DNA from: Nocardioides sp.
GTDB lineage: Bacteria; Actinomycetota; Actinomycetes; Propionibacteriales; Nocardioidaceae
Direction of reading: 5' to 3'
NCBI GenBank assembly: GCA_023252065.1
Contig: JAHEXO010000098.1
Coordinates: forward strand, 1 to 7,282
DNA: 7,282 bases
Below the pieces are notes generated by a model. It worked only from the letters and a program-made list of their open reading frames with translations, made no database searches and was not told the DNA's origin. Below are positions 1 through 5,468 of this stretch, in pieces; the first letter of the stretch is position 1; each line of letters starts with the position of its first letter. A program made the position numbers and the translations under genes.

Positions 1-263
1 TCGGCCGCGACTGAGGCGTTGCCTGCTCCCGCCATCGCGAGCAGGACCGACCGGACCCGCGTGCTCGGCACCTCTGCCCGCCGTAGGGCCTCGGAGACGC
101 TCTCGAACACGGCCGCGGATGCGATCTCAGGCCCGACGGCGGTCGGGTTGCCACTGCCCGCGACCGCATAGCCCAGGCACCGGCCGGCCGGACGGACGAC
201 CACCGCTCGGGTGCTGCTGCCGCCGGCGTCCACGGCGACCAGCGCGGTGCGCTGCTCGGTCAT
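1..263 (-). CDS. BadF/BadG/BcrA/BcrD-type sugar kinase, probable N-acetylglucosamine kinase (C-terminus beyond left edge)
   Basis: Only the first 87 residues lie in the window. Translation from the ATG at 263-261 shows a beta-strand plus phosphate-1 motif of the actin-like ATPase fold, VAVDAGGSSTRAVV (residues 9-22), then AGSGNPTAVG (35-44), which matches the G-x-x-N segment of the GlcNAc kinase branch, and a LLAMAGAG stretch (74-81). This family phosphorylates the 6-hydroxyl of GlcNAc and, in some bacteria, MurNAc, in the cytoplasm. The start is fixed by an in-frame TAA at 269-267; no clear Shine-Dalgarno is seen. It is divergent from the RpiR regulator and shares its 95-base upstream region, so it is probably under that regulator. 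The link to the amino-sugar importer supports a GlcNAc kinase, but 2-hydroxyacyl-CoA dehydratase activators share this fold. The sugar assignment is inference. Confidence 0.85.
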   Translation of the reverse strand, partial: MTEQRTALVAVDAGGSSTRAVVVRPAGRCLGYAVAGSGNPTAVGPEIASAAVFESVSEALRRAEVPSTRVRSVLLAMAGAGNASVAA

Positions 264-281
264 TCGTTACCCATTCGTGAC
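261..281. repeat. Near-perfect 10-bp direct repeat at 11-bp spacing over the kinase start
   Basis: CATTCGTTAC (261-270) and CATTCGTGAC (272-281) agree at 9 of 10 positions and start 11 bases apart, about one helical turn. The left copy contains the kinase start codon (CAT at 261-263). On the minus strand the right copy gives a second ATG (274-272) that opens a 4-codon reading frame (MGNE) whose TGA (262-260) overlaps the kinase ATG. This could be a tandem protein-binding site, a chance duplication, or a minimal leader. Confidence 0.45.
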
Positions 282-358
282 GTCCAAACGATTGTGACCC
301 CGACCACAACATGTAAATAGTTTTCCTGAAACCATTGCAACACTGAGAAGGATTTTCA
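264..358. promoter_or_regulatory. Divergent AT-rich control region between sugar kinase and RpiR regulator
   Basis: These 95 bases are about 43% G+C, and 311-358 only about 33%, against roughly 70% in the flanking genes. Such a drop is typical of a divergent promoter/operator region. Visible symmetric elements are TTGTG (292-296) with CACAA (305-309), 8 bases apart; TTTC-CT-GAAA (322-331), a perfect palindrome with a 2-base centre; and TGAAA (327-331) with TTTCA (354-358). RpiR-family operators are often short inverted repeats, so these are operator candidates. A weak rightward promoter could be TTGTGA (292-297) with TAAATA (314-319), but the match is poor. None of this can be proven from one sequence. 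Confidence 0.5.
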
Positions 359-361
359 TTG
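346..361 (+). promoter_or_regulatory. Ribosome binding site and TTG start of the RpiR regulator
   Basis: AGAAGGA (346-352) sits 6 bases before TTG (359-361). This purine-rich site in an otherwise AT-rich leader is what decides the TTG as start, since no ATG or GTG in this frame lies nearby. A TTG start suggests modest translation, which suits a regulator. Confidence 0.7.
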
Positions 362-1318
362 AGTGCTCCGGAGAGGCCGGTGGCCCCCGCGCTGGAAGGC
401 TACGGCGCCAGCAGCAGGATCCGGGCTGCCCTGCCGCAGCTGCCCGGGGGCATGGCCAAGGTCGGCGCGCTCCTGCTCGCGGACCCGGCACTGCCGCTGC
501 GACTCTCGATCACCGAGCTCGCCGACCGGGCCGGTACGTCGCCGGCAACGGTCACCCGGTTCTGCCGCGCGATCGGCTACACCGGCTACCTCGCTCTGCG
601 AGTGGGTGCAGCGGCCGAGCAGGGCCGCTCGAGCGCCCACGAGACCTGGAACTCCGACATCGGACGCGCCTTCCACCCGGGTGACACGGCGACCGAGATG
701 ATGCGCACGCTGGTGAACGCCCACACCGTGGCGCTCACGTCCACAGCGGAGAGGTTGGACCCCGCGCTGGTCGGCCAGGTCGCCGACGCCGTCGCCCGGA
801 GCACGCACGTCGACATCTACGGCATCGGCGGCAGTGCCGGCATGGCTGCAGAGCTCCAGGCACGGCTCTATCGGATCGGGATCAACGCGCACGCGTGGAG
901 CGAGGTGCACGCCGGCCTCGCCAGCGCCGTCCTGCTGAACGACGCGAGTGTCGCCATCGCCTTCTCCAACACCGGCCGCACCGAGGAGACCATCGAGATG
1001 CTGGCGCTGGCGAAGTCGTCGGGTGCCTACTCGGTCGCGGTCACCAGTGACCCGGCGTCCCCGATGGCCCAGGTCGCCGACGCCCACCTGACCAGCCACG
1101 CGCCGGGGGAGTACCTCCAGCCCGACGACCTGTCGGCCAAGCACGCCCAGCTCTTCGTGATCGACCTGCTCTACCTCCTCGCCGCACAGCGGGACTTCTC
1201 GCGTACGACGAGCCTCCTGGCTGCCTCCGCAGCGGCCGTCGCGCCGCATCGCCGGCAGCTCCGCCCACCGACACGGCCACGGGCCGTGCCTCCATCGAAA
1301 GGAACCGCCACCGCGTGA
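359..1318 (+). CDS. MurR/RpiR family transcriptional regulator (HTH + SIS domain)
   Basis: A 319-residue cytoplasmic DNA-binding regulator. The N-terminal RpiR-type helix-turn-helix covers about residues 20-95; the recognition segment reads SITELADRAGTSPATVTRFC (50-69), highly typical of the family. The C-terminal SIS sugar-phosphate-binding domain covers about 135-280, with YGIGGSAGMA (154-163) and FSNTGRTEET (202-211) forming the expected phosphosugar pocket motifs. The tail after residue 285 is Ala/Pro/Arg-rich and makes the protein somewhat longer than the usual 280-300 residues. It is divergent from the kinase and overlaps the SIS gene by 4 bases (GTGA), so it probably controls both sides of the intergenic region. 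RpiR proteins usually respond to a sugar phosphate; GlcNAc-6-phosphate or a related compound is the natural guess here. The family is clear; the ligand is inferred from neighbours only. Confidence 0.93.
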   Translation: MSAPERPVAPALEGYGASSRIRAALPQLPGGMAKVGALLLADPALPLRLSITELADRAGTSPATVTRFCRAIGYTGYLALRVGAAAEQGRSSAHETWNSDIGRAFHPGDTATEMMRTLVNAHTVALTSTAERLDPALVGQVADAVARSTHVDIYGIGGSAGMAAELQARLYRIGINAHAWSEVHAGLASAVLLNDASVAIAFSNTGRTEETIEMLALAKSSGAYSVAVTSDPASPMAQVADAHLTSHAPGEYLQPDDLSAKHAQLFVIDLLYLLAAQRDFSRTTSLLAASAAAVAPHRRQLRPPTRPRAVPPSKGTATA

Positions 1319-2070
1319 ACGATCGTCTCGGGACCTTTGCCACTGAGGTACGTCGACGGCTCGACGACCTCGACCAGGAGGTCCGCGCCGGCGGCCTCGA
1401 CCCCGCCCTCGACCTCATCGTGTCCTCACTGCAGCGCGGGGGTGTCCTCCAGGCCTTCGGCACCGGCCACTCCCAGGCGTTCGCCATGGAGATCGCCGGC
1501 CGCGCCGGCGGCCTGATCCCGACGCACGCCATCGCGCTGCGCGACGTCGTGCTCCACGGCAGTCGTGAGGTCGCTGAGCTCCATGGCCCCTCCCTCGAGC
1601 GTGACGAGTCCGTCGTCGACGAGCTCTACGGGCTGTATGCGATCGATCCGGCTGACGTCTTCCTGATCGCGTCGAACTCTGGCGTCAACGGCTCTATCGT
1701 CGGGCTCGCCCTGCGCGCGAAGGCCGACGGGCATCCCGTCATCGCAGTGACGAGCCTCGAGCACACGAACGCCGTCACCCCCAAGCACAGCAGCGGCAAG
1801 CGGCTCTCGGAGATCGCCGACGTGGTGATCGACAACCGGGCGCCGCTCGGCGACACCACGGTCGAGCTCGGTGACGGCCTGTCCGCCGGCGCGGTCTCCT
1901 CGATCACGGCCGCCTACATCGCCCAGCTGCTCACCCTGGGCGCGGCCCAGCGACTTCAGGAGGCGGGCGAGGTCCCGCCGCTCTACATCTCAGCCAACGT
2001 CTCGGGAGGTGACACGCACAACGACGCCCTCAAGGCGCGGTACGGCGAGCGCATCGCCGGTCTCGCCTGA
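1315..2070 (+). CDS. SIS-domain phosphosugar protein, UPF0309/COG4821-like
   Basis: A 251-residue soluble protein, essentially a single SIS fold after a short helical leader. Key segments are FGTGHS (48-53), AGRAGG (61-66), ASNSGVNGS (119-127), VTSLEHTNAV (145-154), HSSGKRL (158-164), DNRAPLGD (173-180) and a C-terminal SANVSGGD (226-233). FGTGHS and SNSG are the phosphosugar-binding loops; the SLEHTN and HSSGKRL pair is characteristic of the poorly characterised UPF0309-type sugar isomerase domain proteins. It lacks the GPE-x-L-x-GSTR-K signature of MurQ etherases and GckR. It starts with GTG overlapping the regulator stop, preceded by AAAGGAA (1298-1304), so it is translationally coupled to the regulator. 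A plausible substrate is the 6-phosphate made by the divergent kinase. I recall a Streptomyces SIS protein, NagS, reported as a GlcNAc-6-phosphate dehydratase; whether this protein is its orthologue cannot be settled here. Confidence 0.85.
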   Translation: MNDRLGTFATEVRRRLDDLDQEVRAGGLDPALDLIVSSLQRGGVLQAFGTGHSQAFAMEIAGRAGGLIPTHAIALRDVVLHGSREVAELHGPSLERDESVVDELYGLYAIDPADVFLIASNSGVNGSIVGLALRAKADGHPVIAVTSLEHTNAVTPKHSSGKRLSEIADVVIDNRAPLGDTTVELGDGLSAGAVSSITAAYIAQLLTLGAAQRLQEAGEVPPLYISANVSGGDTHNDALKARYGERIAGLA

Positions 2071-2152
2071 CCTTACGGTCGGCAGCGGCCTCCGCAGAGC
2101 CGCGCGACCCAGGTACTCCTCAGCAGCGATCATCACGAAAGGCATCCCCACG
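2071..2152 (+). other. 82-base gap between SIS gene and binding-protein gene
   Basis: This is the only real gap in the rightward gene set. It holds short GC inverted repeats that exclude each other, GCGG (2085-2088) with CCGC (2092-2095), or GCGGC (2085-2089) with GCCGC (2099-2103), neither followed by a T run. GAAAGG (2137-2142) lies 10 bases before the ATG of the binding protein and is its likely ribosome binding site. A second promoter for the transport genes could lie here, but I see no convincing -35/-10 pair. Confidence 0.4.
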
Positions 2153-3574
2153 ATGAGCCGAGAAACTGCACACTTCGACCGCCGGACCCTGCTCCGCGGC
2201 GCCCTGGCGACGGCGGCGATCGCGCCGCTCAGTGGGGCGCTCGCCGCGTGCGGCGGGTCGTCCCCGAGCGCGGGGGGAGGCGGCGGCAGCAGCGCACCGG
2301 CGACGGCCACCAACCCGTTCGGGCTCGCGAAGAACTCGAGCGTGGACGCCGTGATCTTCAACGGCGGCTACGGCTACGACTACGTCAAGTTCGCCGCCGG
2401 CCAGGTCTCGAAGCAACCGGACTTCTCCGGGGTCACGATCAAGGTGTCGCCGTCGACGCAGATCGCCCAGCAGCTTCAGCCTCGCTTCGTCGGGGGCAAC
2501 CCGCCCGACCTGATCGACAACTCGGGTGAGAACGCCATCGGCTTCAGCGCCATCGAGCAGCAGCTCGAGACGCTCGACGACGTCTTCGAGGCGAACAACT
2601 ACGAGGGCACCAAGATCGCGGACACTCTGTACCCCAACGTGAAGCTCCCGGGCACCTTCGACGGCAAGTTCCTCGCGATGAACTACGTCATGACGGTCTA
2701 CGGCATCTGGTACTCGGCGACCCTGTTCCAGCAGAACGGTTGGACCCCGCCGAAGACCTGGGCCGAGGCTCTCGACCTCGGTGCCAAGGCCAAGGCCAAG
2801 GGCAAGTACCTCTGGGTCTGGGGCAAGGAGGCCGCGACGTACTACCAGACGATGGCCGTCAACTCCGCCATCAAGGAGGGCGGCGACGAGGTCCGCCTGG
2901 CGCTGGAGAACCTCAAGCCCAACTGCTGGTCGCTCCCGCAGGTCCAGGGCGTCTTCAACGCCCTCGGCGAGATGGTCAAGAACGGCTACTTCGTCCCGGG
3001 CGGCGCGGGCACGCAGTTCACGGCGGCGCAGGCGAAGTGGAGCAACGACGAGCAGGCGATCCTGTACCCGTCCGGCGGGTGGATCGAGAACGAGATGAAG
3101 GACGCCACGAAGAGCAACTTCCAGATGACCGGCGCCCCCGAGCCGACCCTCACCTCGAGCCCGGCGCTCCCGCTGGCCGGGCTCCGGGCCGCTGCGGGCG
3201 AGCCGTTCATCGTGCCGTCCCAGGGGAAGAACGTCGCCGGCGGCAAGGAGATCCTGCGCGCGATGCTGTCGAAGGCGGCCGCGACCAACTTCTCCAAGAC
3301 CCGTCTCGCGCCGACGATCGTCAAGGGCCTGGTGCCGGCCAGCGGGTTCGGGTCGACCGCGCTGGTCTCGCAGACGAAGATGCTGGACGCCGCCGGCAGC
3401 AACACCTTCAACTACCAGTTCGTCGACTACTACGGCATGAACACCGACCAGCTGGTGCCGTGGAACTCCTTCCTGTCCGGCCAGCTCGACGTGGGGGGTC
3501 TGACCAGCGCTCTGCAGGACATCACCGACAAGGTCGCGAACGACTCGTCCGTGAAGAAGCTCAAGATCACGTGA
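2153..3574 (+). CDS. ngcE: ABC transporter substrate-binding lipoprotein, NgcE-like (N-acetylglucosamine/diacetylchitobiose)
   Basis: A 473-residue extracytoplasmic sugar-binding protein. The N-terminus has a twin-arginine-like motif (DRRTLLRG, residues 9-16), a hydrophobic Ala-rich core (17-32) and a lipobox LAAC with Cys33, so it is probably a Tat-exported lipoprotein; a Gly/Ser linker (34-47) follows. The mature part carries VIFNGGYGYDY (67-77), LQPRFVGGNPPDLIDNSG (108-125), NYVMTVYGIWYS (177-188), GGWIENEMKDAT (308-319) and LRAAAGEPFIVPS (344-356). These resemble, from memory, Streptomyces NgcE, the binding protein for GlcNAc and chitobiose; the length also fits. The ATG at 2153 was chosen over upstream in-frame starts because it gives an intact signal peptide and has GAAAGG 10 bases before it. 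Its stop overlaps the first permease start (GTGA). Family membership is firm; the exact sugar is inferred from similarity and the kinase/SIS context. Confidence 0.88.
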   Translation: MSRETAHFDRRTLLRGALATAAIAPLSGALAACGGSSPSAGGGGGSSAPATATNPFGLAKNSSVDAVIFNGGYGYDYVKFAAGQVSKQPDFSGVTIKVSPSTQIAQQLQPRFVGGNPPDLIDNSGENAIGFSAIEQQLETLDDVFEANNYEGTKIADTLYPNVKLPGTFDGKFLAMNYVMTVYGIWYSATLFQQNGWTPPKTWAEALDLGAKAKAKGKYLWVWGKEAATYYQTMAVNSAIKEGGDEVRLALENLKPNCWSLPQVQGVFNALGEMVKNGYFVPGGAGTQFTAAQAKWSNDEQAILYPSGGWIENEMKDATKSNFQMTGAPEPTLTSSPALPLAGLRAAAGEPFIVPSQGKNVAGGKEILRAMLSKAAATNFSKTRLAPTIVKGLVPASGFGSTALVSQTKMLDAAGSNTFNYQFVDYYGMNTDQLVPWNSFLSGQLDVGGLTSALQDITDKVANDSSVKKLKIT

Positions 3575-4572
3575 CCAGCACCGCGAGCACCGTCACCACG
3601 ACCACCGGCGGCCGGCCTCGGCCGGCCGCCCGGCGGCGACGGATGCCGAGCCTGGACCGGCTGACCTTCATCGCGGTGTTCCTCGGGCTCCCGCTGGCGA
3701 TCTACGTCGTCTTCGTGATCTACCCGTTCGGCCAGGCGCTGTACTACGCGATGACCGACTGGAGCGGCTTCACGCCGACGTACAACTTCACGGGTCTGGA
3801 CAACTTCCGGAAGCTGCTCCACGACGACGTCTTCATGCACTCGCTGCGCAACAACGTGGAGCTGGCGATCATCGTGCCGTTCGTGACCATCGTGCTGGCG
3901 CTCGCCATCGCGACGGTCGTCACCGTGGGTGGGTCGAGCAGGGGCAGCATCCGTGGGATCCGCGGTTCCGGGTTCTACCGGGTCGTGTCGTTCTTCCCCT
4001 ACACCGTGCCCGCCATCGTCATCGGCCTCATCTGGGCGCAGGTGTACGACCCGTCGGCCGGCATCCTCAACGCGTCCCTCACCAAGGTCGGCCTCAGCGG
4101 GTTCGAGAACTTCGCCTGGCTCGGCGACCAGCGCACGGCGATGCCGGCCTCCATGTTCGTGATCATCTGGAGCTTCGTCGGCTTCTACACGGTGCTGTTC
4201 GTCGCCGCCATCAAGGGCATCCCCGCGGACTACTACGAGGCTGCGCGCATGGACGGCGCGGGACGGTTCCGTACGGCCATCCTGATCACACTCCCGCTGG
4301 TCCGCGACACCGTGCAGACGGCATACATCTACCTCGGCATCCTCGCCCTCGACGCGTTCGTCTACATGCAGGCCCTCAACCAGAACGGCGGACCCGACAA
4401 CTCCACGCGGACGATGAGTCAGGAGCTCTTCAACACGGCGTTCCGCAAAGGTCAGTTCGGCTATGCCACGGCGATGGGGGTCGTGCTCGCGGCCGTGACG
4501 CTGCTGTTCGCCGTGCTGGTGTTCGCGATCAACCGCCTCACGGGAGGCGGCGAGGGGAAGCGGCGCCGATGA
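3571..4572 (+). CDS. ngcF: Sugar ABC transporter permease, NgcF-like
   Basis: A 333-residue integral membrane permease of the MalF-type (carbohydrate uptake family 1). About six membrane segments can be placed near residues 32-53, 97-119, 137-157, 194-214, 250-268 and 302-321. The cytoplasmic EAA loop that contacts the ATPase is clear: EAARMDGAGRFRTAILITLP (223-242). FFPYTVPAIVIGLIWAQVYD (141-160) and GPDNSTRTM (274-282) resemble NgcF of Streptomyces as I recall it. The GTG at 3571 is taken as start because it overlaps the binding-protein stop and codon use stays coding-like through 3642. The first 24 residues are Thr-rich then Arg-rich and not family-like; the ATG at 3643 (residue 25, MPSLDR) aligns better with the remembered NgcF N-terminus and is a real alternative, although neither start has a strong ribosome site. 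It pairs with the next gene to form the membrane channel. Confidence 0.88.
   Translation: MTSTASTVTTTTGGRPRPAARRRRMPSLDRLTFIAVFLGLPLAIYVVFVIYPFGQALYYAMTDWSGFTPTYNFTGLDNFRKLLHDDVFMHSLRNNVELAIIVPFVTIVLALAIATVVTVGGSSRGSIRGIRGSGFYRVVSFFPYTVPAIVIGLIWAQVYDPSAGILNASLTKVGLSGFENFAWLGDQRTAMPASMFVIIWSFVGFYTVLFVAAIKGIPADYYEAARMDGAGRFRTAILITLPLVRDTVQTAYIYLGILALDAFVYMQALNQNGGPDNSTRTMSQELFNTAFRKGQFGYATAMGVVLAAVTLLFAVLVFAINRLTGGGEGKRRR
3607..3630 (+). repeat. Perfect 11-bp GC inverted repeat (strong RNA hairpin) at the binding-protein/permease junction
   Basis: GGCGGCCGGCC (3607-3617), a TC centre, then GGCCGGCCGCC (3620-3630) are exact reverse complements. As RNA this gives a roughly 10-bp all-GC stem with a four-base loop. 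It begins 33 bases after the binding-protein stop and lies within the first codons of permease 1, or upstream of it if the ATG at 3643 is the true start. No T run follows, so it is not a classic intrinsic terminator. Its position suits an mRNA stabiliser or translation brake that keeps the binding protein in excess over the permeases. Confidence 0.75.
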
Positions 4573-5453
4573 CCTCACTCGCCACCGACCGGAGCACCGG
4601 CACCGACCGCAGCAGAGCGGGGACGGGCGGAGACAGGGCCGTCGAGGCCAGCTCGCACGCGCTCCTGTCCGCCTGGTCGATCATCGTCATCGTCCCGTTC
4701 CTCTGGGTCGTGCTGTCGTCGTTCAAGACGACCAAGGAGATCCTGGCCTCGCCGTTCTCACTGCCGGCGCACTGGGGCTTCGACAACTACGTCCATGCCT
4801 GGACCGACGCCGGGATCCGCCACTTCTTCCTGAACACGGTCATCGTGGTGTCCGTCGCGCTCGTCCTCGTCATGCTGCTGGGATCGATGTGCGCCTACGT
4901 GCTCGCTCGCTTCGAGTTCCCGGGGGCACGGTTGATCTACTACCTGATGCTCGCGGGGCTGACCTTCCCGATCTTCCTCGCGATCGTGCCGCTGTTCTTC
5001 GTCCTGAAGAACATCCACCTGATCAACACCCTGCCGGGGCTGATCATGGTCTACGTCGCGTTCGCCCTGCCGTTCACCGTGTTCTTTCTCTACGCGTTCT
5101 TCAAGACCTTGCCCGACGACGTGTACGAGGCGGCGCTGATGGACGGTGCCGGGGAGTGGCGGGCCTTCTTCCAGATCATGCTGCCGATGGCGAGGCCAGG
5201 CCTGGCCGCTGTCGCGATCTTCAACTTCCTCGGACTGTGGAACCAGTTCCTGCTGCCGGTCGCTCTGAACACCGACCCGGACCGCTACGTCCTGACGCAG
5301 GGCATGGCCAACTTCGCCTCGCAGGCCGGCTATGCGGTGGACTTCGGGGCGCTCTTCGCCGCGGTCGTGATCACGGTCGTGCCGGTGCTGATCGTCTACC
5401 TGATCTTCCAGCGGCGGCTGGAGGGGTCGGTGTCCCGCGGCACCTTCCGCTGA
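4569..5453 (+). CDS. ngcG: Sugar ABC transporter permease, NgcG-like
   Basis: A 294-residue MalG-type (carbohydrate uptake family 1) inner-membrane permease. Hydrophobic segments lie near residues 31-51, 88-112, 122-144, 155-178, 210-230 and 258-280, giving the usual six helices. The EAA loop EAALMDGAGEWRAFFQIMLP (187-206) contacts the ATPase. Stretches such as LGSMCAYVLARFEFPGARL (104-122), NTLPGLIMVYVAFALPFTVF (153-172) and FLGLWNQFLLPVALNTDPDR (220-239) resemble NgcG. The ATG overlaps the permease 1 stop (ATGA) and AGGGGA (4553-4558) precedes it by 10 bases, so translation is coupled. It is the last gene of the transport operon; no ATPase follows, pointing to a shared MsiK-type ATPase encoded elsewhere. 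Confidence 0.88.
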   Translation: MTSLATDRSTGTDRSRAGTGGDRAVEASSHALLSAWSIIVIVPFLWVVLSSFKTTKEILASPFSLPAHWGFDNYVHAWTDAGIRHFFLNTVIVVSVALVLVMLLGSMCAYVLARFEFPGARLIYYLMLAGLTFPIFLAIVPLFFVLKNIHLINTLPGLIMVYVAFALPFTVFFLYAFFKTLPDDVYEAALMDGAGEWRAFFQIMLPMARPGLAAVAIFNFLGLWNQFLLPVALNTDPDRYVLTQGMANFASQAGYAVDFGALFAAVVITVVPVLIVYLIFQRRLEGSVSRGTFR

Positions 5454-5468
5454 CGCCCACCTCAGCGG
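5447..5468. terminator. Candidate short bidirectional stem-loop spanning both convergent stop codons
   Basis: CCGCTGA (5447-5453) and TCAGCGG (5462-5468) are exact 7-bp reverse complements with an 8-base centre. The left arm ends with the permease TGA and the right arm begins with the complement of the DUF5107 TGA. There is no T run on either side, so termination would be weak or need another factor; chance is not excluded. Confidence 0.3.

Noticed and set aside
356..1249. 297-residue minus-strand open frame opposite the RpiR regulator
   Set aside because: Arg/Gly/Val-rich shadow of a strongly recognisable regulator; no motif and no supporting start context.
1315..2070. MurQ (MurNAc-6-phosphate etherase) identity for the SIS protein
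   Set aside because: MurR/RpiR plus BadF kinase context suggested MurNAc salvage, but the GPE...GSTR-K signature of MurQ/GckR is missing and the SLEHTN and HSSGKRL segments fit UPF0309 better.
2085..2103. Attenuator or terminator in the gap before the binding-protein gene
   Set aside because: Only 4-5 bp competing stems with no T run; such short GC stems are common by chance at this composition.
1871..2152. Upstream in-frame extension of the binding-protein gene into the SIS gene
   Set aside because: It would bury the Tat/lipoprotein signal peptide 94 residues inside the protein; the ATG at 2153 has its own ribosome site and gives a proper signal sequence.
3607..3630. Intrinsic transcription terminator at the GC hairpin
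   Set aside because: No T run follows; the sequence continues GC-rich into the permease gene, so a terminator reading is not supported.
3430..4578. 382-residue open frame on the minus strand opposite the first permease
   Set aside because: Composition is His/Glu/Arg-rich low complexity typical of a high-GC antisense shadow, it has no recognisable domain, and the plus strand encodes a clear permease.
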